From: CAYQSU01 sp964420325 | Lineage (GTDB): Bacteria; Pseudomonadota; Alphaproteobacteria; Rhodospirillales; Defluviicoccaceae | DNA: 64,000 nt | Assembly (NCBI GenBank): GCA_964420325.1 | Contig: CAYQSU010000006.1 | Coordinates: 1 to 64,000 of the forward strand | Direction of reading: 5' to 3' | Shown: piece by piece, positions 24,178-32,871 of the stretch | Numbering within the stretch: position 1 is the stretch's first letter | Layout: each line of letters begins with the position of its first letter | Program-made: the position numbers and the translations under genes | The notes under the pieces: generated by a model | The model's database searches: none | What the model was told of the DNA's origin: nothing | What the model saw: only the letters and a program-made list of their open reading frames with translations

Positions 24178-24981
24178 GTGACGACGCTGCGCTCCTTGGC
24201 GTTCATCGTCGCTGCCGTGGCGTGGACGACGACTCTGGCACTCCTTTTTCTGCCGGTGCTGGCGATGCCGCGGCGGACGGCCCAGCGGGCGGCGACCGTC
24301 TGGACCGGCGGACTCATCGCTTTGGCGCGCGCGGTGTGCGGTCTTAAGTATCAGATCCTTGGCCTGGAGAACGTTCCGCAGGGTTCCGCGATCATCGCCT
24401 CGAAGCACCAGTCGGCCTGGGACACGCTCATCTTCCACCAGGTGCTTCGCGATCCGGTGTACGTGATGAAGCGGGAGCTGTTCCGGGTCCCTCTGGTCGG
24501 CTGGTACATGAAGAGGGCCGGAAGCATCGCCATCGACCGCTCGTCGCGGGTTCAGGCGCTCCGAATCGTCGTGACCGCGGCCCAACAGGCCTTGTCCGGC
24601 GGCCGTCAGGTCATCGTCTTTCCGGAGGGGACGCGCGTCTCTCCCGGCCAACGAACGCGCTACCAGGCGGGGGTCGTCGCGCTCTACGAGCGCTGCCGCG
24701 TGCCGGTGGTGCCGGTCGCCCTCAACTCCGGTTTGTTCTGGGGTCGGCGCAGTCTCCTGAAGCGCCCGGGCACGATCACCGTGGAGATCCTGCCAGCCAT
24801 CGCGCCGGGGCTCGACCGACCTGAGTTCCTGCGCGAGTTGCGGAGCCGCATCGAAGATGCGTGCGATCGCCTCAACCAGGACGCCCACCGCCATCTTTGC
24901 CGCGGAGAGGTGACCTCACCCGGGTTCGCCCTGTCCAAGGAGGGCGGGGGTCGGCCGAGCCGCGAATCAGAGGAACCGTGA
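24178..24981 (+). CDS. plsC: 1-acyl-sn-glycerol-3-phosphate acyltransferase
   Basis: A 267-residue membrane-bound acyltransferase that makes phosphatidic acid. The catalytic H-x4-D box is HQSAWD (around residue 77). The acceptor-binding block is FPEGTRVSPGQRTRY, and there is an N-terminal hydrophobic helix. It starts at GTG 24178 at the end of the ftsE-ftsX-ydcF run. The C-terminal 25 residues are charged and probably disordered. Length is normal. Confidence 0.92.
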   Translation: MTTLRSLAFIVAAVAWTTTLALLFLPVLAMPRRTAQRAATVWTGGLIALARAVCGLKYQILGLENVPQGSAIIASKHQSAWDTLIFHQVLRDPVYVMKRELFRVPLVGWYMKRAGSIAIDRSSRVQALRIVVTAAQQALSGGRQVIVFPEGTRVSPGQRTRYQAGVVALYERCRVPVVPVALNSGLFWGRRSLLKRPGTITVEILPAIAPGLDRPEFLRELRSRIEDACDRLNQDAHRHLCRGEVTSPGFALSKEGGGRPSRESEEP

Positions 24982-25064
24982 TAGGCTTAGGGGACCGTGC
25001 GTTGCACGCTTGCCAAGACGCGCCCGATCGCTAATGAACCGAAACATAAGGGGAACAATCGAAG

Positions 25065-25093
25065 TTGACGCCTCGGCGGGTCCTGCCTAAAGT
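25065..25093 (+). promoter_or_regulatory. Predicted promoter of the ribonucleotide reductase gene
   Basis: TTGACG (25065-25070), a 17-base spacer, and TAAAGT (25088-25093), giving a leader of about 70 bases. I looked in the leader for a cobalamin riboswitch and for NrdR boxes and saw neither. Confidence 0.5.
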
Positions 25094-25170
25094 GATGATT
25101 TCGCAAGCACCGCGTGGTGGCCGCCGGGTCGGGCGCGCGGCGGCACAGGGTCGTGGGTAGGACATCTGGC

Positions 25171-27495
25171 ATGCAAGTCGCGCCGGTTTCCCAGCAGATC
25201 TGGGACATGAAGTACCGTTTGAAGACGGTCGACGGCCACCCGGTCGACAAGACGATCGACGATACATGGCGACGGGTGGCGCGGGAGCTTGCCCAGGTTG
25301 AGCGGAATCCGGGCGAGTGGGAGTCGCGCTTCTACCAGGCGATGGAGGGGTTCCGTTTTCTCCCCGCGGGCCGCATCCTGTCCGGCGCCGGCTCCGGCCG
25401 CCGTGTGACGCTCTTCAACTGCTTCGTCATGGGCGACATACCCGACGACATGTCGGGCATCTTCCAGCACCTCAAGGAAGCCGCGCTGACCATGCAGCAG
25501 GGCGGCGGCATCGGTTACGATTTCTCGTCGTTGCGGCCAAAGGGCGCGCCGGTGAGGGGCGTGGGCGCGGATGCGTCCGGCCCGCTGTCGTTCATGGACG
25601 TGTGGGACGCCATGTGCCGCACCATCATGAGCGCCGGGTCTCGGCGTGGCGCGATGATGGCGGTGATGCGTTGCGATCATCCCGACATCGAGGCGTTCAT
25701 CGACGCCAAGCGCGAGCCGGGTCGCCTCCGGATGTTCAACCTCTCGGTGCTGGTCTCCGACGCCTTCATGCAGGCGGTGAAGGAAGACGCGCCATGGGAA
25801 CTCAAGTTCGGCGGGGTCGCGTACAAGAGCGTGCGCGTCCGCGAGCTGTGGAACAGGATCGTGCGTGCCACCTACGCCTATGCCGAGCCGGGCGTGGTCT
25901 TCATCGATCGCATCAACCGACTCAACAATCTCTACTATTGCGAGACGATCCATGGCACCAACCCCTGTGGCGAGCAACCCCTGCCGCCGTACGGGACCTG
26001 CCTTCTCGGCTCCCTCAATCTCGCGTCTCTCGTCGTCGATCCCTTTGAAAGCGGGGCCGGCGTTGATCTCGATCGCCTCGGCGCGCTGACCGCCACCGCC
26101 GTTCGCATGATGGACAACGTCATCGACGTCTCGGGCTATCCGCTGCCCGAGCACGAGCACGAGGCAAAGACCAAACGGCGCATCGGTCTCGGCATCACCG
26201 GCCTGGCGGACGCCCTCATCCTGTGCGGCGCCCGCTACGGCGGCGGTGAGGCGGTGCGGCTAACCGAACTGTGGATGAAGACGATCCGGCGCGCAGCCTA
26301 TTTGGCGTCGGCGGATCTCGCCGCCGAGAAGGGGGTGTTCCCCCTCTTCGACCGCGAGAAATACCTCGCGGGCGAAACCGTCGCCAGCCTCGATGCGGAT
26401 GTGCGCCAGGCCATTCGCCGCCAAGGCATTCGCAATGCCCTGCTGACCTCGGTGGCGCCGACCGGCACCATCTCGTTGTTCGCCGACAACGTCTCTTCCG
26501 GCCTCGAGCCGGTGTTCAGCTTCCGTTACAGCCGCCACGTGCTTCTGCCGGACGGTAGCCGCCGCGAGGAGGAGGTGTCGGATTACGCCTATCGCCTGTT
26601 CCGGCGCCTGAAGGGCGAGACGGCGCCCTTGCCGGGCTACTTCGTCGATGCCCAGAGCCTGAGCCCCATGGATCACCTGATCATGCAGGCGGCGGTTCAG
26701 AAGTACGTGGATTCCTCCATCTCGAAGACCATCAACTGCCCGGAAAGCATTTCCTTTGAGGACTTCAGGGACATCTACGCCCAGGCTTACGAGCTCGGGT
26801 GCAAGGGATGCACCACGTACCGGCCCAACGTGGTGACCGGCGCCGTCCTCGAGGTCAAGGCCAAGCAAGAGACCGGAGCTGCCGCCGGTCAGCAGGAGCT
26901 GCCTCTCGAGACTCCGGCGGCCAAGGCAAGGCCGCGGGATCTAGGCGACTCCGGCGCCATCGTCCACATGTTCCAGCCCTTGGATCGGCCGGAAGCCCTT
27001 CCGGGGCGGACCTACAAGGTGCGCTGGCCGGAAAGCGACCACGCCATCTACATCACCGTCAACGACATCGTCCAGGACGGGCGCCGCCGCCCGTTCGAGG
27101 TGTTCATCAACTCGAAGAACATGGAGCATTATGCGTGGACGGTGGCGCTGACGCGGATGATCTCGGCGGTGTTCCGCCGCGGCGGCGACGTCTCCTTCGT
27201 GGTCGAGGAACTCAAGGCCGTATTCGACCCCCGCGGCGGCCAGTGGATGGCGGGACGCTACGTGCCGAGCCTGCTCGCCGCGATCGGCGAGGTCATCGAG
27301 CAGCACATGATCGACATCGGCTTCATTCCGGCCGCGGGAAGACCGGAGCATCCCGGCGCCGACAAGAGCCGCAAGGTGGTCGGCCTCGCCGCCGACCCGC
27401 GCTTCCGCCAGTGCCCCAAGTGCGGCGCACCCTCCCTGATCCGCCAGGAAGACTGCGACACCTGCACGAGCTGCGGCTACTCCAAGTGCAGCTGA
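25171..27495 (+). CDS. nrdJ: Adenosylcobalamin-dependent ribonucleotide reductase (class II)
   Basis: A 774-residue class II reductase that converts ribonucleotides to deoxyribonucleotides without oxygen dependence. The radical-site residues N264, C266 and E268 are in GTNPCGEQPLP. The redox cysteine is in LFNCFVMGD, and APTGTISLFADNVSSGLEP is the phosphate-binding region. The C-terminus has a cysteine-rich tail with CPKCG and CDTCTSCGYSKC, which shuttles reducing equivalents. The start at ATG 25171 is chosen over the open frame from 25114. It is probably monocistronic. Together with ethylmalonyl-CoA mutase it indicates B12 dependence. Confidence 0.95.
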   Translation: MQVAPVSQQIWDMKYRLKTVDGHPVDKTIDDTWRRVARELAQVERNPGEWESRFYQAMEGFRFLPAGRILSGAGSGRRVTLFNCFVMGDIPDDMSGIFQHLKEAALTMQQGGGIGYDFSSLRPKGAPVRGVGADASGPLSFMDVWDAMCRTIMSAGSRRGAMMAVMRCDHPDIEAFIDAKREPGRLRMFNLSVLVSDAFMQAVKEDAPWELKFGGVAYKSVRVRELWNRIVRATYAYAEPGVVFIDRINRLNNLYYCETIHGTNPCGEQPLPPYGTCLLGSLNLASLVVDPFESGAGVDLDRLGALTATAVRMMDNVIDVSGYPLPEHEHEAKTKRRIGLGITGLADALILCGARYGGGEAVRLTELWMKTIRRAAYLASADLAAEKGVFPLFDREKYLAGETVASLDADVRQAIRRQGIRNALLTSVAPTGTISLFADNVSSGLEPVFSFRYSRHVLLPDGSRREEEVSDYAYRLFRRLKGETAPLPGYFVDAQSLSPMDHLIMQAAVQKYVDSSISKTINCPESISFEDFRDIYAQAYELGCKGCTTYRPNVVTGAVLEVKAKQETGAAAGQQELPLETPAAKARPRDLGDSGAIVHMFQPLDRPEALPGRTYKVRWPESDHAIYITVNDIVQDGRRRPFEVFINSKNMEHYAWTVALTRMISAVFRRGGDVSFVVEELKAVFDPRGGQWMAGRYVPSLLAAIGEVIEQHMIDIGFIPAAGRPEHPGADKSRKVVGLAADPRFRQCPKCGAPSLIRQEDCDTCTSCGYSKCS

Positions 27496-27636
27496 GCGGA
27501 CGGACGGGGTTCCGACGCCGGAGGAACCGCCCGCTTCACCTCCACGGCACCGATCTCGGCCGCGAGAGTAAACTCGGCCACCAGGGCGATGCCCAACACC
27601 GAGGCAGCAAGCGGCGTTCGCCGGCCACTCCGCCTT

Positions 27637-28203
27637 TCACTTCACCGTGACCGGAGGACGATGCCCGCTCCGCATCTCGTACTCGCCGAGCGCCTCTTCG
27701 AAACGGTCGAGGAAATAGTATTCGTCGCGGGGGCGGGCGATCGTGTCGACGAAGGAGCGCAGGCCCAGGAAGGTGCCGGAACGCAGCTCGTCGATGATCG
27801 CCGTCGCCTCCGTGCCCTCCCACCAAGCCTCGCCGGGACCAACCTGGTGGGCGCGATGGGGCGGCAAGGCATCGATGCGGAGGTAAACCGGCGCGTCCCT
27901 GGCCGTGCTGCGGAGGCGGCGCGCCATCACCCTGTGCCCGCCGTCCGCGGTCCGCTGCACCTCGATCTCGCTGCGCGGATCGAACAGCTGCGGCGGTGGT
28001 GCGACCAAGCGGCAGCGATGGCGAACCGTCGGCTCGTCGACGCTGCAAATGACCGCCCATTCGCCGAACCGGCCGAAGTAGTAGACGTAGCCGGAATCAT
28101 CGATGCCCGATGCCGGCAGGGCGGCGACGAGCGTCGGCAGCATCAGCAGGAAGAGAACCCATCGTCTCGCTTTGCCGCCGATGGCGTTGATTGAACGCTG
28201 CAT
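27637..28203 (-). CDS. Exported protein of unknown function
   Basis: A 188-residue protein with a signal peptide (ARRWVLFLLMLPTLVAALPASG, cleavage near residue 33). The early mature part FGRFGEWAVICS with a following cysteine (RHRCRL) faintly resembles the start of IalB-type invasion-associated proteins, but the rest does not clearly follow, so I leave it unassigned. The DEYYFLDRFEEALGEYE segment is helical and acidic. It is divergent from the next exported gene. The 140 bases between nrdJ and this gene show nothing recognisable. Confidence 0.6.
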   Translation of the reverse strand: MQRSINAIGGKARRWVLFLLMLPTLVAALPASGIDDSGYVYYFGRFGEWAVICSVDEPTVRHRCRLVAPPPQLFDPRSEIEVQRTADGGHRVMARRLRSTARDAPVYLRIDALPPHRAHQVGPGEAWWEGTEATAIIDELRSGTFLGLRSFVDTIARPRDEYYFLDRFEEALGEYEMRSGHRPPVTVK

Positions 28204-28267
28204 TCGCGAAAGCTAGCGGATTGTGACGCCGACGGCCAGAGACGGCACGAGGCCTGCAGCCTCGTCC

Positions 28268-28296
28268 TGGCTTTTGACTACAACCTTTGCTAGAAT
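28268..28296 (+). promoter_or_regulatory. Predicted extended -10 promoter
   Basis: TGGCTT (28268-28273), a 17-base spacer, and TAGAAT (28291-28296) with an extended TG at 28288. It lies about 28 bases before the GTG at 28325. Confidence 0.45.
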
Positions 28297-28324
28297 ACGC
28301 TTCGAGCTGACTGGGGTCTCGGTC

Positions 28325-28735
28325 GTGTCCTGGAGCCGCGGAAGACGACAGAAACTTAACTGCGCCCGGTTGGCCGCTCTCCTGGTGGCGGCCTTTGCGA
28401 TCGGCCTAGGCCTCGCCGGTCCGGCCTCAAGCGGCGACCGCTACGCGACGTCGCGGAGTCCTCTTTGGCGGGTCGGGCGGATCGACCCGGTGCTGACCGA
28501 CGCCTGTCGCCGGCTGGAGTTCAATCAGCGGCGGCGTCACGATCTGTTCATCGGCTATCGTGGGGCGGAGGGACGCGGGACCACCGGGATCGCCAAGAAG
28601 GGTTGGAATCTGCGGGATCCACGCGGCCTCGCCCAACCGGGGTTCACTTATCATTTCTTCGATGACGGATACTCGGACTGTCGCGTCTATGTGGCAGGGC
28701 CGGCGACCCGCGGTCGGCGTCAGGCGCAGCCCTGA
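28325..28735 (+). CDS. Small exported protein of unknown function
   Basis: A 136-residue protein with a basic N-terminus, a signal-peptide-like helix (LAALLVAAFAIGLGLAGPASS) and a mature part of about 100 residues containing two cysteines (TDACRRLEF and YSDCRVYV). These could form a disulfide in the periplasm. The start is a GTG placed by the predicted promoter upstream; the frame is open to 28223 but would precede the transcription start. Its 3' end overlaps the oppositely oriented TPR gene by 92 bases. No family recognised. Confidence 0.5.
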   Translation: MSWSRGRRQKLNCARLAALLVAAFAIGLGLAGPASSGDRYATSRSPLWRVGRIDPVLTDACRRLEFNQRRRHDLFIGYRGAEGRGTTGIAKKGWNLRDPRGLAQPGFTYHFFDDGYSDCRVYVAGPATRGRRQAQP

Positions 28736-30344
28736 GGGCGGTGGCTTCGGCGGACGGCGATGTTGGATCGCGGCCGGGGCCCTCCGGCATCGGCCCGCGG
28801 TCCCCGCTTTGGGGTGTGGCCGTCGCCGCAACCCCCGTGGACCGTTCCCTGTCAAGCCTCGGTTTCGGTCGCTTGACGAGCCGGCCGCGCAGCCGTTCCA
28901 CCCGTTCCATGTTCTTGTCGATGAGGGCGACGACGGCCTCCGCGTCTAGCCCGGCGTAGACCTCGCGGGCTTCGGCGAAGGCTGCGACCGCCTCCGTCAG
29001 CAGCGCATCGTCCTCGATCAGCCGGCCCAGCAGAAAGAGCGCCGTTCCGAGGTCGTTCTGGGTCGCCGCCCAGAGCTGCGGCGTCTGATCCCGTGAACGG
29101 ACGGAGAGCGCCGCACGGACGGCCTCGACCGCCTTTTCAAGAACGTCGGCGCTTCGCAGCTGCTCGCCGAGAAGCTGGGCGACCTGGGCGAGGCTGTGCT
29201 TGGTCGCCGCCCACTCGATCGGCGAATGGGTCCGCGTGAACACCTGCAGCGCCGCCTGATGCGCGGCCACAGCTTGTTTCAGGAGCTCGGGGTCGCCGTG
29301 CTCCGCCTCCAGACGGAACCGGGCCTCGCCGAGCCTGTTCTGTGCCGTGGCCCACTCGAAGGGAAAGCTTGCCCTGGGCAGCACCTCGAGCGCGCGGTCG
29401 AAGGCGTCGACGGCGGCCGCCAGGGTCTCGGCCTGAGCATCGCCGGCCCGCGTCGTCAAAGCGAGCCCGACATTCCTCTGAACGAACGCGCGCGTCAGCG
29501 CCATTTCGGGCGCCGTCAGCGACTTCAGGGCCGCCTCGTAACACTGCAGAGCCACCTCGCGCACGGCTGGTGCCTGCGAGATCTGCCAGGCTTGCACGGC
29601 GGCATCGGCGAAGCATGCGCGGATGGTCCCCCGCTCCGCCGTGGTCAACGAGGTCGGCAACGCGCTCATCAGCGGCCGGGCCGCGTAGACAGAACGCATC
29701 AGATGATGGCGCTGTAGGCGGAGCTTCTTGTGAGTGCGCGGAACGATGGCCGCCATAGCCGAACCGAACAGGACGTCCGCGAACTCCGGCCCGAAGTCGG
29801 CCGGAAGTGCGAGAACGCTGGCTGCGCCGAAGGCGCCGAGTTGTTCCTTGAGTGCCGGCACGGCCGAGACGAAGCGCAGGAAAACCGTTGTTCCAGGTGA
29901 CGGCACTTCGCCCCAGACCAACAGGTCAGCACCGCAATCCTCGAGCCAGCGCCGCCCGACTTGCTCCGCCCTGGCAACCGCCACCCCGTCCTCCCATGGT
30001 CCTCTCAGTGCCAGCGCCTGCTGAAGCGGGCGGACGCGGACGCCGAGATGGTGGCCGAGCGCCTTGACGACGTGTCGCGAGTCGGCGACCTCCGCTTCGC
30101 TGCCCGAGAACGCCGCGACGCGGATGTGCAGGCGTTCGAAGCGAGCCTCCTGAAGCCCCTCGATCAGGCGCGCCAACAGACCCCTGGTCGACTGCGCTCT
30201 CTCGGCTGGCGAAGCGCGATCCGCGGTCTTCGGCTCATCGATGGGCACCCTCGCCACGGGCGGCGGCGGGCGCGCCGGCTCGCCGCCCCGGCTCACCAAG
30301 GATCGCGCGGTGCGTTTGAGACGCGTCGGGCCGTTCGCGGACAT
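28644..30344 (-). CDS. TPR-like repeat protein with unassigned N-terminal domain
   Basis: A 566-residue, apparently cytosolic protein. Residues 1-60 are basic and proline-rich. Residues ~70-170 form an alpha/beta-looking domain ending in GADLLVWGEV (138-147). The second half has degenerate TPR-like units with an invariant tryptophan every 47 residues (W331, W378, W425, each in a W-A-x-T-x-x-N/H context followed by LG/LA). The last ~85 residues are charged and probably disordered. Similar W-x-x-TQNNLG repeats occur in bacterial signalling proteins. The role is unknown; the repeats suggest protein binding. The gene is divergent from the truncated transporter. Confidence 0.7.
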   Translation of the reverse strand: MSANGPTRLKRTARSLVSRGGEPARPPPPVARVPIDEPKTADRASPAERAQSTRGLLARLIEGLQEARFERLHIRVAAFSGSEAEVADSRHVVKALGHHLGVRVRPLQQALALRGPWEDGVAVARAEQVGRRWLEDCGADLLVWGEVPSPGTTVFLRFVSAVPALKEQLGAFGAASVLALPADFGPEFADVLFGSAMAAIVPRTHKKLRLQRHHLMRSVYAARPLMSALPTSLTTAERGTIRACFADAAVQAWQISQAPAVREVALQCYEAALKSLTAPEMALTRAFVQRNVGLALTTRAGDAQAETLAAAVDAFDRALEVLPRASFPFEWATAQNRLGEARFRLEAEHGDPELLKQAVAAHQAALQVFTRTHSPIEWAATKHSLAQVAQLLGEQLRSADVLEKAVEAVRAALSVRSRDQTPQLWAATQNDLGTALFLLGRLIEDDALLTEAVAAFAEAREVYAGLDAEAVVALIDKNMERVERLRGRLVKRPKPRLDRERSTGVAATATPQSGDRGPMPEGPGRDPTSPSAEATALRAAPDADRGSPALPHRRDSPSIRHRRNDK

Positions 30345-30403
30345 GCTGGGTCCAGAGCTGGTCTTGCCGCCACGTCCCTCGGAATGGAGCCTCCCCGAAC
30401 GGG

Positions 30404-30415
30404 CCTCATTTGGGG
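30404..30415. promoter_or_regulatory. Imperfect CCTC-ATTT-GGGG copy of the palindrome
   Basis: Third location of the motif, in the intergenic region between the divergent TPR gene and the truncated transporter, again followed by TA. One mismatch in the left arm. An equally imperfect copy (ACCC-GTTT-GGGG) is at 12352-12363. Confidence 0.25.
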
Positions 30416-30567
30416 TACAGACGGACCGAACGGCGCATGTTGCCGATCCGCGGCCGTGGCGTCAATGCTTGTTGGTGGCGAGAGGCAAGGCACCGTCTGC
30501 CGGTGTTGACAAGGTGTCGCGCGCCGGTCAGGGACAGCGTCCGTCGAGACTGCGGACGGTTCGCCCG

Positions 30568-31416
30568 ATGTCCTACGCCACCCTCCTCGTGCTGGTCGTC
30601 TTCGTCGCGGTCTACGTCGGCATGGCGCTCGGCCGCTGGCCCGGTCTGCGGATCGATCGCACAGGCATCGCCCTCCTCGGTGCCATCGTTCTCTATGCGG
30701 CGGGCGCCGTCGACGGCGGCACGGTGATTGCCGCGATCGATTTCCCGACGCTGATCGTGCTCTTCGGCTTGATGATCCTCTCCGCCCAGTTTGCGGCCTG
30801 CGGGTTCTACGACTGGTGCTCCTCCCGCATCGCCGCGACCGCGGCAGCGCCCGTCGTCATCCTCGCGCTGACGATCGCGGTCGCCGGCACGTTGTCGGCC
30901 GTCCTCGCCAACGACGTCGTCGTGTTCGCGATGACGCCGATGCTGGTCAAGGGTCTGCAGCAAAGGGGCCTCGATCCTCGCCCGTATCTCATCGCGCTCG
31001 CCGGAGCGGCCAACGCCGGTTCGGCCGCCACCGTCATCGGCAACCCGCAGAACATCCTGATCGGGCGGGTAGGCGGTCTGGACTTCTGGGATTTCGCTGC
31101 GACCTGCGGTCCGCCCGCGGTTTTCGGGCTGGTCTCGGTGTTCGCCGTGGTGTGGGTCGTCTGGCGGCGCCAGTTCGGCGGAGACCAAGGTCCGGGCGAA
31201 GCCGTTCCGGTGCCGACAGCCGACGCTTTTGGCCTTGCCAAGGCCCTCGTCGCCACCTTCGCCCTGCTGACCCTGTTCGCCACGCCGCTGCCGCATGTCA
31301 GCGGCGTGCTGATCATCGCCGCGCTGCTGCTGGTCAGCCGCCGCCTGTCGACCCGCCACATCGCGGTCGCAGCGAAACCGAGTGTCGGTTGCAAAAGGCC
31401 GGCACCGGGCGTATAG
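30568..31416 (+). pseudogene. Truncated SLC13/ArsB-type transporter (N-terminal two thirds)
   Basis: A 282-residue frame for a membrane transporter of the SLC13/anion-permease type: VLANDVVVFAMTPMLV and GNPQNILIG are its substrate-site signatures. Family members usually have about 400 residues arranged as two inverted halves. Here the first half is complete, but only the first helices of the second half remain (LVATFALLTLFATPLPHVSGVLIIAALLLVS). The frame then ends in a non-homologous tail of about 20 residues. The missing part is not found in another frame before aroG, which starts 40 bases later. A deletion that removed the 3' end is the simplest explanation; a functional short form cannot be excluded. 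Confidence 0.6.
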
Positions 31417-31455
31417 GCTGGTGCTGACCCGAAACCGGACACGAGCGAGACAGTC

Positions 31456-32871
31456 ATGGTCGAAGGCGTCAAGCCGCATGTGCTGCCGGAGCCCTGGAGC
31501 CCGGACCGGTGGCGCGGACGGCCGGTCCGGCAGCAGGCGGAGTATCCTGAACCCGCGGCGTTGGCCGCCGTCGAGACCGAGATCCGTCGCTTTCCGCCGC
31601 TGGTGTTCGCTGGCGAGGCGCGGCGGCTGCGCGAGGCCCTGGCGCGCGTGTCACTGGGGCAGGCGTTCCTGCTCCAGGGCGGCGATTGCGCCGAGAGCTT
31701 CGCCGAGTTCCACCCCAACAACATCCGCGACACGTTCCGCGTGCTGCTGCAGATGGCCGTTGTACTGACCTTCGGCGCCGGCGTTCCGGTGGTGAAGGTC
31801 GGGCGCCTGGCCGGGCAGTTCGCCAAGCCGCGCTCCGAGGATTTCGAGACGCGGGACGGCATGACCCTGCCGAGCTACCGTGGGGACATGGTCAACGGGC
31901 CCGAGTTCACGCCCGAGGCGCGGACTCCGGATCCGCAGCGGCTGATCCATTGCTACAACCAGTCGGCGGCGACCCTCAACCTGCTCCGCGCATTCGCCCA
32001 GGGCGGCTATGCCGATCTCCACCAGGTGCACCTCTGGAACCTCGGCTTCGTTGCCGACAGCCCGCAGGGGCATCGCTATCGGGACCTGGCGGAGCGCCTG
32101 GACGAGGCGCTTGAGTTCATGGCCGCGTGCGGCCTCACCTCGGAGAACACACCGCAGATCCGCGAAACCGATTTCTTCACGGCTCACGAAGCCTTGCTGC
32201 TCAACTACGAGGAGGCCATGACCCGCGTCGACAGCACGACCGGGGACTGGTACGACACCTCGGCCCATTTCTTGTGGATCGGCGACCGCACGCGTCAGCC
32301 AGACGGCGCCCACGTGGAGTTCCTCCGCGGCGTGGAGAATCCGATCGGCGTCAAGATCGGACCGAGCACTACCGCCGACGACCTGATGCGCCTCGTCGAC
32401 CGGCTCAATCCGGAGAACCTCGCCGGTCGACTGACCTTGATCGTGCGGATGGGACCCGACAAGATCCGCCATCTGCTGCCGCCGCTGATCCGCGCCGTCG
32501 AACGCGACAGCCGCCGCGTCGTCTGGGTCTCGGATCCGATGCACGCCAACACCGTGAAGAGCGCCGGCGGTTACAAGACCCGCCACTTCGATCGCATCCT
32601 CCAGGAAGTCCAGGCTTTCTTCGCGGTTCACAAGGAGGAGGGCACGTACGCGGGCGGCGTCCACTTCGAGATGACGGGACAGGACGTCACCGAGTGCGTC
32701 GGCGGCGCCCAGGCGATCACCGAGGCGAACCTCAGCGACCGGTACCACACCCATTGTGACCCGCGGCTGAACGCCAGTCAGGCTTTGGAGCTGGCGTTTC
32801 TGCTTGCCCAGATGCTAAAGGAGCGGCGAACCCGTGACCGCAACCGCCAGCGGGCCGCTGCCACTGCCTAG
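31456..32871 (+). CDS. aroG: 3-deoxy-7-phosphoheptulonate synthase, class II
   Basis: A 471-residue plant/mycobacterial-type DAHP synthase, catalysing the first step of the shikimate pathway from PEP and erythrose 4-phosphate. Landmarks are FLLQGGDCAESF (metal and PEP site), KVGRLAGQFAKPRS, and GDMVNG. Later come the RMGPDKIRHLLPPLI region, WVSDPMHANTVKSAGGYKTR (metal-binding His) and GGVHFEMTGQDVTECVGG. Length is typical. It overlaps the next gene by 38 bases, with that gene's ribosome-binding site inside this one. Confidence 0.96.
   Translation: MVEGVKPHVLPEPWSPDRWRGRPVRQQAEYPEPAALAAVETEIRRFPPLVFAGEARRLREALARVSLGQAFLLQGGDCAESFAEFHPNNIRDTFRVLLQMAVVLTFGAGVPVVKVGRLAGQFAKPRSEDFETRDGMTLPSYRGDMVNGPEFTPEARTPDPQRLIHCYNQSAATLNLLRAFAQGGYADLHQVHLWNLGFVADSPQGHRYRDLAERLDEALEFMAACGLTSENTPQIRETDFFTAHEALLLNYEEAMTRVDSTTGDWYDTSAHFLWIGDRTRQPDGAHVEFLRGVENPIGVKIGPSTTADDLMRLVDRLNPENLAGRLTLIVRMGPDKIRHLLPPLIRAVERDSRRVVWVSDPMHANTVKSAGGYKTRHFDRILQEVQAFFAVHKEEGTYAGGVHFEMTGQDVTECVGGAQAITEANLSDRYHTHCDPRLNASQALELAFLLAQMLKERRTRDRNRQRAAATA

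Noticed and set aside
24982..25170. Cobalamin riboswitch upstream of the B12-dependent reductase
   Set aside because: Looked for a B12-box-like sequence and conserved stems; none seen, and the predicted leader is only about 70 bases.
28802..28815. CCCCGCTTTGGGG, a look-alike of the CCCC-RTTT-GGGG motif
   Set aside because: The centre is 5 bases rather than 4 and it lies inside the coding sequence of the TPR gene, so it was not counted with the intergenic copies.
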